Origin: Planctomycetota bacterium
GTDB lineage: Bacteria; Planctomycetota; Phycisphaerae; Phycisphaerales; Phycisphaeraceae
Length of the DNA: 36,053 bases
Assembly: GCA_021413865.1 (NCBI GenBank)
Contig: JAIOPN010000059.1
Coordinates: 1 to 36,053 of the forward strand
Direction: 5' to 3'
Below are positions 7,605 to 19,983 of the stretch, one piece after another. How positions within the stretch are numbered: the stretch's first letter is position 1; each line of letters starts with the position of its first letter. Position numbers and translations under genes: made by a program. The notes beneath the pieces are model-generated. The model made no database searches. It saw only the letters and a program-made list of their open reading frames with translations, and had not been told where the DNA came from.

Positions 7605-7634
7605 AACGACCCCCGCCGGTTGGCGGGGGTCGTT
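7605..7634 (-). terminator. Probable terminator of the S1 gene
   Basis: AACGACCCCCGCC and GGCGGGGGTCGTT form a perfect 13-bp stem with a GGTT loop (plus strand), 49 bp after the S1 stop codon. On the minus strand it is followed by GTGTTTC, a weak T-run. A second small hairpin GTGTT/AACAC (7589-7604) comes next. Confidence 0.75.
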
Positions 7635-7683
7635 GATGGAATCGCGGGGGATGTTCAGACGTTGAACCTCAGACGGGCCGGGA

Positions 7684-9489
<1,806 letters not shown>

Positions 9490-9839
9490 AAAAAAACTTC
9501 CTCTATCTGGGTCCATACCCGGCGTGGGAACACCCCACCGCAAACACACGGGTCGCGCCAACCGCCCCACCGCGCGGCGTTTACACGCCACGCGTCGCGG
9601 CCGACACCTGTTTTACGACGCACCCGCCGACGGAACACCCGCCGGCATCAAGCGATGCGTCGCGAACCCGCCATTGTATCGGCTCCCTTGGCTTTACGCC
9701 AACGGGCGTGCTGGACGGGCCGTGACCGTAAGGAAGCGGTCTTGGCAAGCCGCTGAAATACACGGGATTGAGGCGGGTCCCACACCCCTGGGCGTCTTTA
9801 CGATCCGCCCATTTTGTCGGTGCGGGCCCGCCCCGTCGC
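9490..9839. other. Gene-free stretch with a single diverged repeat arm
   Basis: About 350 bp upstream of the S1 gene with no convincing gene on either strand. It must hold the S1 promoter, which I could not place. The segment 9713-9741 is a diverged half of the inverted repeat at 7505-7585. Confidence 0.5.
9713..9741 (+). repeat. Diverged single arm of the 7505-7585 repeat
   Basis: GGACGGGCCGTGACCGTAAG and what follows match the arm GGACGAGCCGCGACCGTAAG with a few substitutions. The partner arm is not recognisable. Confidence 0.6.
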
Positions 9840-10079
9840 GTCACGGCCTCGATCAGCTACCCCGGCGGCACGGGCTCGGCCCACGACGTGGGGCTGGTCT
9901 TCGGCTACAAATCCGACAACGATTACCGGCTGACGACGGTGCACCACGACAGCCTCGCCGACGGGACACCGGCGGGCAGGCAGGCGTTGCTCACGCGCCA
10001 TGATGACGCGCAGTTCGACGACTCTAAGGTCTTTGGTTATTCCAAACCGGTGGAGGAGCTGGGCGGTGAATACGCCGTC
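9840..10079 (+). pseudogene. Fragment of a LamG/concanavalin-like secreted protein gene
   Basis: About 80 codons read as VTASISYPGGTGSAHDVGLV then FGYKSDNDYRLTTV. The phrase asp-val-gly-leu-val-phe-gly-tyr plus asn-asp-tyr-arg is typical of a beta-sandwich (LamG or keto-disaccharide hydrolase-like) domain of secreted planctomycete proteins. No suitable start, signal peptide or remaining domain is present, and the frame beyond about 10080 changes to arginine/proline-rich, non-coding composition. I read it as a remnant left after deletion or recombination; the family naming is tentative. Confidence 0.5.
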
Positions 10080-10154
10080 GGTCAACGCGATCGACACGTC
10101 GGCGGACCGTCTGCTGCTGCAGCCACCCTACAGGAAAGACCCCGCCCGCCCTCT

Positions 10155-10160
10155 TACAAT
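10155..10160 (+). promoter_or_regulatory. -10 hexamer TACAAT, 7 nt before the BFD start
   Basis: TACAAT matches the sigma-70 -10 consensus at five of six positions. Transcription starting about 7 nt later would begin at or next to the ATG at 10168. No Shine-Dalgarno sequence is present. Confidence 0.5.
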
Positions 10161-10167
10161 CCTTTGC

Positions 10168-10467
10168 ATGAACCCCGACGACCACGTCTGCCTCTGCTTC
10201 CACGTCTCGCAGCGCAAGATCGTGAATTACTGCAAGCGCGAGCGGCCCAGCCACGTGAGCCTCATCAGCGAATGCCTCTCCGCCGGCACCGGCTGCGGCT
10301 GGTGCGTCCCCTTCATCATCAAGCTCCACGACCAGGTGATGTCCGGCGCCGAGAACCCCGACCTGCCCGTCTCCCCCGAGGAATACGCCCGCAAGCGCGC
10401 CCGCTACCGCAAGACCGGCGAGCGCGAGCAGGTTCCCGCCGCCGATCCGGCCAAGCCCGAAGCCTGA
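10168..10467 (+). CDS. BFD-like [2Fe-2S]-binding protein
   Basis: A 99-residue protein with a bacterioferritin-associated-ferredoxin (BFD/Fer2_BFD) domain. The ligand pattern is Cys8-x-Cys10, then Cys43-x2-Cys46 (CLCFHVS...GTGCGWCVPF), matching the C-x-C-x32-C-x2-C signature of the family. BFD proteins mobilise iron from bacterioferritin or serve as redox modules; no bacterioferritin gene is nearby. The C-terminal 45 residues are charged and probably disordered or helical. The next gene, purQ, starts 34 bp downstream but has its own -10-like hexamer. Start chosen at the ATG directly before the domain. Confidence 0.85.
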   Translation: MNPDDHVCLCFHVSQRKIVNYCKRERPSHVSLISECLSAGTGCGWCVPFIIKLHDQVMSGAENPDLPVSPEEYARKRARYRKTGEREQVPAADPAKPEA

Positions 10468-10486
10468 AACCGCCGCGCGGATTCCT

Positions 10487-10492
10487 TATGAT
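10487..10492 (+). promoter_or_regulatory. -10-like hexamer TATGAT, 9 nt before purQ
   Basis: TATGAT matches five of six -10 positions; the predicted transcript would start 2-3 nt before the purQ ATG. No Shine-Dalgarno sequence is visible. Confidence 0.45.
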
Positions 10493-10501
10493 GTCGGAGC
10501 C

Positions 10502-11314
10502 ATGAAGCCCCTCGCCCTGATCATCCGCACCGCCGGCACCAATTGCGACCGTGAGTTGGTCCACGCCTTCGAGCTGGCCGGCGCCGACACGGCCACCGTT
10601 CACCTCAACGAGCTGATCGCCAACCCCCGCCGCCTCGAAGAGATCGACCTGCTGGGTTTTCCCGGCGGCTTCAGCTACGGCGACGACATCGCCGCCGGCC
10701 GTATCTTTGCAAACCGCCTGCGTCACCGGCTCGACGAGCCGCTCCGCGCGACCGTCGCCCGCGGTGTGCCGACGATCGGGATCTGCAACGGCTTCCAGGT
10801 CCTGGTTAAGCTCGGCCTGCTCCCCGAGCCCGACGCGCGGCGGCAAACCGCCACGCTCGCCGACAACACCTCCGGCCGGTTCACCGCGCGGTGGACCAGC
10901 GTCACCGTTCCCGCCGACACCGCCTGCCTCTGGACGCGCGGGCTCGACACCTTCGACCTGCCTATCGCGCACGGCGAGGGGAGGTTCGTCCCCGCCGACG
11001 ACGAGGCGCTCCGCCGGCTGCGCGACCGCCGCCAGGTCGCGCTGCGTTACGTCACGGAGAAGGACCCCAAGCCGCAGGCCTCGTTCCCCGGCAACCCCAA
11101 CGGTTCTACGGACGACATCGCGGGCGTCTGCGACCCCACCGGCGTCGTGCTGGGGCTGATGCCGCACCCCGAACGATTCACCCACCCGACCCAGCACCCG
11201 CTCTGGACCCGCATGGCCAGTGAATGGCTCAGCCAGACCCCCGCGGGCCTGCGTTTCTTCCAGAACGCCGTCGAGCACGTCAAGGCCGGGCGGACCCAGC
11301 CAGCCATGGCGTGA
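10502..11314 (+). CDS. purQ: Phosphoribosylformylglycinamidine synthase, glutaminase subunit
   Basis: Class I glutamine amidotransferase that supplies ammonia to PurL for de novo purine synthesis (FGAR to FGAM). The 270-residue product has the nucleophile Cys95 in PTIGICNGFQVL and the His222/Glu224 pair in GLMPHPERF, completing the catalytic triad. The N-terminal LIIRTAGTNCDRE and LLGFPGGFSYGDDIAAG segments are diagnostic of PurQ and of the PurQ-like C-terminal domain of large PurL. The length is a little above the small-PurQ norm (about 225). No purS or purL is in this window, so the partner is encoded elsewhere. Confidence 0.93.
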   Translation: MKPLALIIRTAGTNCDRELVHAFELAGADTATVHLNELIANPRRLEEIDLLGFPGGFSYGDDIAAGRIFANRLRHRLDEPLRATVARGVPTIGICNGFQVLVKLGLLPEPDARRQTATLADNTSGRFTARWTSVTVPADTACLWTRGLDTFDLPIAHGEGRFVPADDEALRRLRDRRQVALRYVTEKDPKPQASFPGNPNGSTDDIAGVCDPTGVVLGLMPHPERFTHPTQHPLWTRMASEWLSQTPAGLRFFQNAVEHVKAGRTQPAMA

Positions 11315-11351
11315 TCGCCGGGCACCGGCTCGGGTATCATCATTTTGTTGA

Positions 11352-13367
<2,016 letters not shown>

Positions 13368-13440
13368 TCGCTCCAACGCACCGCGCAGCCTTTGGTAACC
13401 TCACCGTGGCGCGGCGGTCCGCCGCGTGCGGGAGGGCTCC

Positions 13441-15495
13441 ATGGCCGGATTGCGTGACGGGAAACTCGAGATACGCGATGTCGGCGCCGCTATGGCGGTG
13501 CTGTCGGTTCAGTGCTGGCTGAACGGGGAGTGGCGAGCGGCGCCGCTTGCGGCGAATGGCGATGCGTTCACGGCGGCGGCGGGCGGGGCGGCGGTGCGGC
13601 TGCGGCTGAAAGCGGCCGGCGATGGGGAGTGGAGCTACGACCTCTCGCTGGAGAGCAACGAGCCGACACGGGTGAGGCTGATGCTGGAGGCGCGCGGCGC
13701 GGTGGGGGTGTTCCACCTGATCCCCGGCGTGATCCACGGCGATAACAACCTGCCCCACGCCGAACCGGGCCATTTCCCGAACCTCACGGCACTGCACCCG
13801 GGCAACGTTTCCTGCGCGGCCTACTGGGAGATGCGCGCCGACCGCGCGTCGCACCCGGTCTCGATCCTCTGCGCGGACGGCCTGGTCGCGGCCGTCTCGG
13901 CGACGCCCTACCTCGACACGCCGCCCTCCAACGCCCGGCCCGACGAGGCCTTTGTGCGCAACGGGCTGTTCGCCATGCTCGCGCACGACGATCAGCCCGA
14001 CGCCTGCGGCGCGACGCTGGGCTACCGCAACGACCCGCGCACGTTCCTCAACAAGGACCAGTGGCTCGACGCCACGCAGCACCTGCTTACTCGGGGCACC
14101 ATGAGCGGCCGTATCTTCGCGCAGCCGGCGGCGTCGCGCCTCGACGCTCACCGTGTCGTCCGTCGTGTTTACGCCGACCATCACGAGGTGCCGCCCACGC
14201 CGATCTCGCAGCGTGAAGCGGCGCAGGCGCTCACGCGGGCGCTCCTCGACGTGAACTGGCACGACGAGAACGGCGCGACCGTCGCCGGGACGGTGAGCGG
14301 GCAGGCGTCGGCGTTCCTGGGCGGCGGGGGGCTGCGCGAAAACTTCACCAACATGCGATGCGTCGATCCGGAAAAGAAAAAACTCACCGCCTGGCGCACG
14401 CTCGCCGAGGTGGGCTGGACCGGCGGCGGCGTGATCGGCTACCCGGTCCTCCTCGCCGGGCACGCGCTCGGAGACGACACCGCCGTGCGGCGAGGCGTCA
14501 CCATGCTCGACCGCGTCGCCGACGCCTTCAACCCCGACTCGGGCCTGTTGTGGGACGTCAACGGCCCGCACGAGGGCAAGCGGCTCAACTGGTGGTGGTC
14601 CGGCTACCTCGTCAAGGATTGCCACTGTGCCTACACCAACGGCTCGGCGGTCTATTACCTGCTCAAGGCCCTGACCTTCTCACGCACGGCGATGAAGCGG
14701 GATCACCCGCGCTGGCTCGAGACCGCGCGGAAGGTGCTCGACACCATGCTGCGCCTGCAATTGCCCGACGGCGGGTTCGGCTTCACCTACCGCGCCGATC
14801 GACCCGAGGTGATCGACGCGCAGGGCTTCGCCGGTGCGTGGTTCATCCCCGCAATGGTTTACGCCCACCGGCTCACGGGCGAAAAGAAATACCTCGACTC
14901 GGCGGCGCGCGGGGCTGCGCACTATCACTCGTTCGTCCGCGACCTGAGCTGCTGGGGCACGCCGATGGACACCTGGAAGGCCGTGGACCAGGAGGGCAAC
15001 CTCGCCTTCCTGCGCGGTGCACGGCTGCTGCACGAGACGACCGGCGACCCGGCGCACCTCGGTATGCTCACCGACGCGGCGAACTACGAATACCTCTGGC
15101 GCTACGGCTTCCGCGCCCGGCCCGAGTACCCGCCGCTCAAGGGCTCGCACTGGTCCAGCGTCGGCGGCTCCACCACCAGCGTCTCCAACCCGCACATCCA
15201 CCCCATGGGCGTCTATGTCTCCGCCGACCTGGATTACCTGGCGAAAAAAACCGGCGACGCCTACCACGCCTCGCGCCGCGACGATGGCGTGCGGTGGGGC
15301 GTAAACATCGTCTCGCTCTACCCGGCGGTTTCGGGCTACGGCGTGCCCGGCGTCATCACCGAGCGGTTCTGCCCGTCGGACGGACTGACCGTCGAGACCT
15401 TCCCCGACGGCTCGCCCTCGAGCCTCTGGTTCAGCTACAACGGCTGGGCCGCGGCGGGGGTGCTCGAAGGATTGGTCGAGACACTGCCGTCGTAA
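13441..15495 (+). CDS. Alpha/alpha-barrel (six-hairpin glycosidase-like) protein, function unknown
   Basis: A 684-residue protein. The N-terminal 250 residues look beta-rich; the rest shows repeated helical hairpins typical of an (alpha/alpha)6 toroid. Examples are WLETARKVLDTMLRLQLPDG then FGFTYR, and EKKYLDSAARGAAHYHSF with tryptophan- and glycine-rich loops such as LNWWWSGYLVKDCHC. Such barrels are found in glycoside hydrolases, epimerases and polysaccharide lyases. I cannot name the family or the catalytic residues. No signal peptide is visible, so a cytoplasmic place is likely. The ATG at 13441 follows GGGAGG with 5 nt spacing. The glycosyltransferase gene downstream suggests a role in glycan metabolism, but that is inference. 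Confidence 0.75.
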   Translation: MAGLRDGKLEIRDVGAAMAVLSVQCWLNGEWRAAPLAANGDAFTAAAGGAAVRLRLKAAGDGEWSYDLSLESNEPTRVRLMLEARGAVGVFHLIPGVIHGDNNLPHAEPGHFPNLTALHPGNVSCAAYWEMRADRASHPVSILCADGLVAAVSATPYLDTPPSNARPDEAFVRNGLFAMLAHDDQPDACGATLGYRNDPRTFLNKDQWLDATQHLLTRGTMSGRIFAQPAASRLDAHRVVRRVYADHHEVPPTPISQREAAQALTRALLDVNWHDENGATVAGTVSGQASAFLGGGGLRENFTNMRCVDPEKKKLTAWRTLAEVGWTGGGVIGYPVLLAGHALGDDTAVRRGVTMLDRVADAFNPDSGLLWDVNGPHEGKRLNWWWSGYLVKDCHCAYTNGSAVYYLLKALTFSRTAMKRDHPRWLETARKVLDTMLRLQLPDGGFGFTYRADRPEVIDAQGFAGAWFIPAMVYAHRLTGEKKYLDSAARGAAHYHSFVRDLSCWGTPMDTWKAVDQEGNLAFLRGARLLHETTGDPAHLGMLTDAANYEYLWRYGFRARPEYPPLKGSHWSSVGGSTTSVSNPHIHPMGVYVSADLDYLAKKTGDAYHASRRDDGVRWGVNIVSLYPAVSGYGVPGVITERFCPSDGLTVETFPDGSPSSLWFSYNGWAAAGVLEGLVETLPS

Positions 15496-15574
15496 GAAAC
15501 CACGGTCTCTGTGTGCAATTGTTGAATGCTCTTAGATATCCAACCCCGGCGGTGAACTGGCCGATGTATTGACG

Positions 15575-16756
15575 ATGAGCGGGGCACGCCCCACAACCCG
15601 GCCGGTGATCGCGCACGTGCTGCACCGGCTCTACCTCGCCGGCGCCGAGGTGCTGGCGGCGGACCTGTCGCGCCGGCTGCGGGATCGGTTCGACTTCGTG
15701 TTCTTCTGCCTGGATGGCGTGGGCCCGCTCGGCGAGACGCTGCGCGGCGAGGGGTTCGGGGTGGTCAACCTCAGCCGCAAGCCCGGCGTGGACCTGTCGG
15801 TCGCGCGCCGCATCCGCGCCGAGGCCAAGGCGCGCGGAGTAAGGCTGTTCCACGCGCACCAGTACACGCCGATGTTCTACGCCGCCATGTCGCGCCTGCC
15901 CCCGGCCGCGTGGCTGCCGCGGCGACGGCCACGCATCCTTTTCACGGAGCACGGCCGGCACTACCCCGACGTGCGCAGCCCCAAGCGCGTGTTCGCAAAC
16001 CGACTCCTGCTGAGCGGCGACCCGGACTGGGACCGCGTCACCGCGGTGGGCGCGTTCGTGAAGCAGGCGCTGGTGAACAACGAGGGGCTGGCGGCGGACC
16101 GCGTCGAGGTGATCTACAACGGCATCGACCCGTCGCGGTTCGGTATGGCAGACCATGAAGCGACGCGCGCGACCATCCGGGCTGAACTGGGGCTATCGCC
16201 GACCCGGCCGGTGCTGCTGCAGGTGGCGCGGTTCCACCCCGTGAAAGACCACGCGACGGCGCTGCACGCGCTGGCGCATGTGGTGCGAGACTGGGGCGCG
16301 ACACAGGGCGAGAAGCCCGTGCTGCTCCTGGCGGGCGACGGCGAGAAGCGCGGCGAACTGGAGGCAATGGCACGTTCCCTGAATATCGCGGACGACATGC
16401 GGTTCATCGGCGTGCGCGACGACGTGCCGGCCCTCATGGCGGCGGCGGACGTGTTTGTGCTGTCGAGCCTGAGCGAGGGCATTTCCGTGACGCTGCTGGA
16501 GGCGATGGGCTGCGGCCTGCCGATCGCGACGACGGACGTGGGCGGCAACGGCGAGGTGGTGATCCACGGCGAAACGGGCCTGCTCTCCCCCCGCGCCGAC
16601 CCGCGGAAGCTGGCGGACAACCTCCTCATGTTCCTGCGCGACCCGGCGCTGCGGCGGCTCATGGGCGACGCGGGGCGGAAGCGGCTGCTCACCCGTTTCA
16701 CGCAGGAACGCATGCACGCACGCTACGCGGAGTCATACGAAGAGATGACGCGCTGA
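15575..16756 (+). CDS. Glycosyltransferase family 4 (GT-B fold)
   Basis: A 393-residue retaining GT-B glycosyltransferase. The N-terminal domain has the acceptor-side glycine-rich start HVLHRLYLAGAEVLAADLS and the conserved HAHQYTP and FTEHGRHYP segments. The C-terminal GT4 (Glycos_transf_1) domain has VIYNGIDPSRF, LLQVARFHPVKDH, LLLAGDGEKR, and the EX7E-type nucleotide-sugar motif SEGISVTLLEAMGCGLPIATT. It acts at the cytoplasmic face of the membrane, probably building an exopolysaccharide or lipid-linked glycan; sugar and acceptor are unknown. The ATG at 15575 is preferred to an in-frame TTG six bases earlier. No clear ribosome site. Confidence 0.93.
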   Translation: MSGARPTTRPVIAHVLHRLYLAGAEVLAADLSRRLRDRFDFVFFCLDGVGPLGETLRGEGFGVVNLSRKPGVDLSVARRIRAEAKARGVRLFHAHQYTPMFYAAMSRLPPAAWLPRRRPRILFTEHGRHYPDVRSPKRVFANRLLLSGDPDWDRVTAVGAFVKQALVNNEGLAADRVEVIYNGIDPSRFGMADHEATRATIRAELGLSPTRPVLLQVARFHPVKDHATALHALAHVVRDWGATQGEKPVLLLAGDGEKRGELEAMARSLNIADDMRFIGVRDDVPALMAAADVFVLSSLSEGISVTLLEAMGCGLPIATTDVGGNGEVVIHGETGLLSPRADPRKLADNLLMFLRDPALRRLMGDAGRKRLLTRFTQERMHARYAESYEEMTR

Positions 16757-16763
16757 CCGGGCA

Positions 16764-16769
16764 TATACT
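16764..16769 (+). promoter_or_regulatory. -10 hexamer TATACT, 6 nt before the lipoprotein start
   Basis: TATACT matches five of six -10 positions and lies just after the glycosyltransferase stop. Transcription would begin at or very near the ATG at 16776; no Shine-Dalgarno sequence fits in the 6-nt gap. No good -35 is seen. Confidence 0.5.
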
Positions 16770-16775
16770 CACGGG

Positions 16776-17702
16776 ATGCGCACCCCCCGCCATACCGATC
16801 GCCCGGTCGCAACAGCATGCGCTATGCTCGCGGTGATGCTGGCCGGCTGCGCATCGTCTTCATCACGATCTACAACCGCCGTCGCCGCGCAAACATCTCC
16901 CGCCACGGCGCCGGCCGCCGATGAGAACCCCTTCGCCGGTTTCACCCGCGCCTGGCGGGACGACCCGGCGTGGAACGGCGGCGCGGCGGAGGTCGCGGAG
17001 TACGACGCCACGCGCGACGTGGACGGCAAGACACGGCACTGCACGGCATTGATCGTGACCAACAAAGAGATGGCCGACCCGGTCACGCGGACCCGCAGCG
17101 TGAACGGCCGGGGCCGGGAAGCGTTCAGGCAACAGATGAACATGGGCGATGCCGCCGACGGCTATTTCGAGGCGACCATGGCGTACGTCGGCACGGCGGA
17201 CCTGAAGAGCCTGTTGCTGCGCGTCATTCGGGCCGATTCGTCCGGCGTGGCCTTCAAGCAATTCGTCAACCACAAAGGCACGTTCGAGTGGCAGCAGTTC
17301 AGCCCGTTGCCGGGTCAGGGCCAGAAGTCTGAAACCGTCGCCACGCCCCCTGGGCTGGTGTTCCGTGAAACACTGATGTTGGTGCTGCGTGGGTATCCGT
17401 TTGACGCCCCGCGACCGATCGACGTGCGATTGATGCCGGCGGTGCAAACGCCGGGGTGGACGCCGGTCACGCCGGAGCCGTATAGGATCGAGTACGTCGG
17501 TCGGGAAACCCTACAGGTTTCCGGGAAGGATGTGGCGGCGTACCACCTGCGGGTCTTCAGCGTGAGCCCGACGTCCGAGCCGGAAACGCCGATGGAGTAC
17601 TGGTTCGATGCCGACCCGACGACGCGCCACGTGCCGGTGCAATACCGCGGCCCCTTCGGCCGGATATACCGTTTGAGGTCGGTGAAATACAGGGCGGATT
17701 AG
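16776..17702 (+). CDS. Predicted lipoprotein of unknown function
   Basis: A 308-residue protein with a lipoprotein signal: charged start, hydrophobic VATACAMLAVMLAGC with lipobox LAGC and acylated Cys25, then a Ser/Thr/Ala-rich linker to about residue 48. The mature part looks like a mostly beta protein of the septum-free periplasmic kind, with paired motifs such as YRIEYVGRETLQVSGKDVAA and MEYWFDADPTTRHVPVQY. This end recalls DUF3108-like proteins, where a sugar or fat derivative is handled, but I cannot assign it. It lies between the GT4 gene and dacB, same strand, in an envelope-related neighbourhood. Confidence 0.85.
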   Translation: MRTPRHTDRPVATACAMLAVMLAGCASSSSRSTTAVAAQTSPATAPAADENPFAGFTRAWRDDPAWNGGAAEVAEYDATRDVDGKTRHCTALIVTNKEMADPVTRTRSVNGRGREAFRQQMNMGDAADGYFEATMAYVGTADLKSLLLRVIRADSSGVAFKQFVNHKGTFEWQQFSPLPGQGQKSETVATPPGLVFRETLMLVLRGYPFDAPRPIDVRLMPAVQTPGWTPVTPEPYRIEYVGRETLQVSGKDVAAYHLRVFSVSPTSEPETPMEYWFDADPTTRHVPVQYRGPFGRIYRLRSVKYRAD

Positions 17703-17823
17703 CCCCCAAGAGCCGGTGTGGGCAGATTCTGAATCCCGCGGCGGGGGTGGGCCGATAAGTATGGGAGTGATTGGATTGTTGTCACATGCCCGGTGGATGC
17801 CGGGCAGGCGAGGAAACGCAGGG

Positions 17824-19407
17824 ATGAGAAAGTCTTGTATCACGGGGTCGCGTTGGGTGCTGCCCGCGGTCTGGTTGCTGGCGGTCGTGACGTGCGTCCG
17901 CGCGGACCTGCAGGAGCAGGTGCGCGGCGCGATCAACTCCGCGAACATCGGTCAGACCGAGGTGAGCGTCACGGTGCAGGACCTCTCCACCGGGCGGACG
18001 CTGGTGGCGATCAACCCCGACGAGCCGATGCTGCCGGCCAGCAACATGAAGCTGGTGACGACGGCGGCGGCGCTGAAGATCCTGGGGCCGAACTTCGTCT
18101 TCCGCACCGAGCTGCGCCGGATCGAGCCCGCGGAGTGGACCCCCGCACCGATTGACGGCGCCGCGCCCGGCGTCGAGGCCCCCGCTCAGGCCGGCACGCC
18201 GCACGGGACCGTTCTGGTCATCAAGGGGGACGGCGATCCGGGCTTCGGCGACCCCGAACTGCTCCGCCTGCACAACATGGACGTGGACCAGCTCCTGCAG
18301 GTCTGGGTTGACGCCGTGGAAAAGGCGGGCATCAAGTCGGTGGAACGGCTGGTCGTGGACGACCGTGTGTTCGACCGCCGCTTCGTGAACGCGGGCTGGC
18401 CGGCGGAGCAGCTCTCGTCGTGGTACTGCGCCCAGGTGGCGGGGATTAATTTCTACGACAACTGCATCGACGTCTTCGCCGACCCCGGCGCGATGAGCCA
18501 GCCGCCGCGCATCCGGCTGATCCCCGCCACGCCCTACGTCAACGTCATCAACCGCGCCTCGACCGCGACGGTCGATACCTTCTGGATCACCCGCAAGGCC
18601 GAGAGCAACGACGTGACCGCCTGGGGCAAGCTCAAGACGCGTCGGCGTCAGGCGATCAACGTCACCGTCCACGACCCGCCGCTCTTCTTCGCCAACACCC
18701 TCGCCGCGCGGCTGGCGGACCGGGGCATCACGGTCGGCTCCATCACCCGCCCCGACGCCGACGACCGACTGCCCGAGGGCAAGCTCCTGCACGCCGTCGA
18801 GAACGAGCTGGGCCTGATCGTGGCCCGGTGCAACAAGGACTCGCAGAACCTCTTCGCCGAGTCGCTGCTCAAACGGGTCGGCCGCGCCGTGACCGGCGAG
18901 CCGGGCAGTTGGGAGAACGGCTCGGCCGCGATACGCCTGTTCCTGAGGGGTATTCTTGGCCCGCAGGCCGCGGCGGTGATCGTCGCCGACGGCTCGGGTC
19001 TGGGCCGGGGCAACCGCATCTCCTCGCGCGCCTTCGTCGATCTGCTCAAGGCCATGCACGACGACCCGCGCGTCGCCGGCGTGTACCGCAACAGCCTCTC
19101 GGTCGGCGGGAATGACGGCACCCTCGAGCGCCGCTTCCACAAGGACATGACCAGCAGGGTCTACGGGAAATCGGGCTATATCAACGGCGTGAGCACGCTC
19201 TCGGGCTACCTGGTCGTGCCCGACAGCTCCCCGGTCGGCGAGCACGTCATCGCCTTCAGCTTCCTCTTCAACAACTTCAAGCCGCCGGTGTACCCGCATA
19301 CCGTCAAGGCCATCCAGGACCGCCTGGTCACCATCCTGGACCGCAGCTTCAACCCGCCCACGGCCGCGCCGGCCGCATCGCCCGCCGCGCCGCGGCAGGG
19401 CGGGTGA
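17824..19407 (+). CDS. dacB: D-alanyl-D-alanine carboxypeptidase/endopeptidase, PBP4 type (peptidase S13)
   Basis: A periplasmic class C penicillin-binding protein that trims or cleaves peptidoglycan stem peptides. The 527-residue product has a signal peptide (about residues 1-27, MRKSCITGSRWVLPAVWLLA). The three active-site motifs are in order: SNMK (Ser73-Lys76), SQN (Ser340-Asn342) and KSG (Lys449-Gly451). The large insertion between the first two motifs, with the VLVIKGDGDPGFGDPEL segment, is typical of family S13. The start is placed at the ATG at 17824, directly before the signal peptide; the open frame extends upstream without signal. With murA and ddl it shows a working murein pathway. 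Confidence 0.93.
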   Translation: MRKSCITGSRWVLPAVWLLAVVTCVRADLQEQVRGAINSANIGQTEVSVTVQDLSTGRTLVAINPDEPMLPASNMKLVTTAAALKILGPNFVFRTELRRIEPAEWTPAPIDGAAPGVEAPAQAGTPHGTVLVIKGDGDPGFGDPELLRLHNMDVDQLLQVWVDAVEKAGIKSVERLVVDDRVFDRRFVNAGWPAEQLSSWYCAQVAGINFYDNCIDVFADPGAMSQPPRIRLIPATPYVNVINRASTATVDTFWITRKAESNDVTAWGKLKTRRRQAINVTVHDPPLFFANTLAARLADRGITVGSITRPDADDRLPEGKLLHAVENELGLIVARCNKDSQNLFAESLLKRVGRAVTGEPGSWENGSAAIRLFLRGILGPQAAAVIVADGSGLGRGNRISSRAFVDLLKAMHDDPRVAGVYRNSLSVGGNDGTLERRFHKDMTSRVYGKSGYINGVSTLSGYLVVPDSSPVGEHVIAFSFLFNNFKPPVYPHTVKAIQDRLVTILDRSFNPPTAAPAASPAAPRQGG

Positions 19408-19435
19408 CGCCGATAGGAGCAGTGTTCCCAAACGT

Positions 19436-19520
19436 GGGTGCCACTGGTCGGCCGTCTTCGGCAGACCAGTGCGGTTTCATGCGTAAGACACTGGTCTCGA
19501 AGACGCGACCAGTGGCACCC
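19436..19520. repeat. Inverted repeat of the GGGTGCCAC family between convergent genes
   Basis: The arms at 19436-19471 and 19489-19520 are imperfect inverted copies: GGGTGCCACTGGTCG, then CGTCTTCG, then AGACCAGTG, with small insertions in the left arm and a 17-base loop. The outer GGGTGCCAC matches the inner ends of the element at 6734-6916, and GTCTTCG/CGAAGAC is shared too. It lies between dacB and the convergent small lipoprotein gene and may terminate both. Confidence 0.75.
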
Positions 19521-19557
19521 AACACCCAGACGCACGCGCCGATCCGGCGGACCTGTT

Positions 19558-19935
19558 TTACTTGATCCGCTTCTTGATGCCGTCGAGGATCTGCATGCTC
19601 AGCCCCTCGTCGCCGAAGTCGCCGACGCGGATATCGACCTCGCTGACGTTCTCGCCGGCGGTGGCGATCTTGATCGTCACGACGCGGTCCTGAGCCGTCT
19701 TGGCGGTGACCTTGCCATCCACCTTGGTGGAACTGGCGCTGATGGAGGCGAGCTTGAGGTCCTCGAGCGTCGCCTTGGCGGCGGCGGCGACCTTATCGGG
19801 CGAGGCGCCGACGACGGAGTTGACCGTGCCGGCGACGTTGGAGACGCCCGCCTGCGACGTCTCGCAGCCGGTCATCGAGACGCCGGCGGAGAGAACGCAG
19901 ACGCTCAGGGCGACGGAGAGAAGTACGGTTTTCAT
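19558..19935 (-). CDS. Small lipoprotein, DUF3568-like
   Basis: A 125-residue predicted lipoprotein: MKTVLLSVALSVCVLSAGVS followed by the lipobox MTGC with acylated Cys24. The mature part has a helix (VSNVAGTVNSVVGASPDKVA), then alternating strands (VTAKTAQDRVVTIKIA, VSEVDIRVGDFGDEG) and a C-terminal ILDGIKKRI helix. This alpha/beta layout with a conserved GDFGDE-type turn is typical of DUF3568 proteins, for which no function is known. The ATG at 19935 is supported by AAAGGA 8 nt upstream. Convergent with dacB across an inverted repeat. Confidence 0.85.
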   Translation of the reverse strand: MKTVLLSVALSVCVLSAGVSMTGCETSQAGVSNVAGTVNSVVGASPDKVAAAAKATLEDLKLASISASSTKVDGKVTAKTAQDRVVTIKIATAGENVSEVDIRVGDFGDEGLSMQILDGIKKRIK

Positions 19936-19983
19936 GCTTGATCCTTTCACCATGTGTGAACAGAGACGCACGCTGAGTGTAAC

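Noticed and set aside
9490-10167. Search for a tRNA or small RNA gene in the largest internal gene-free stretch
   Set aside because: No cloverleaf-compatible stems with a GGTTCGAATCC-type arm were found by eye.
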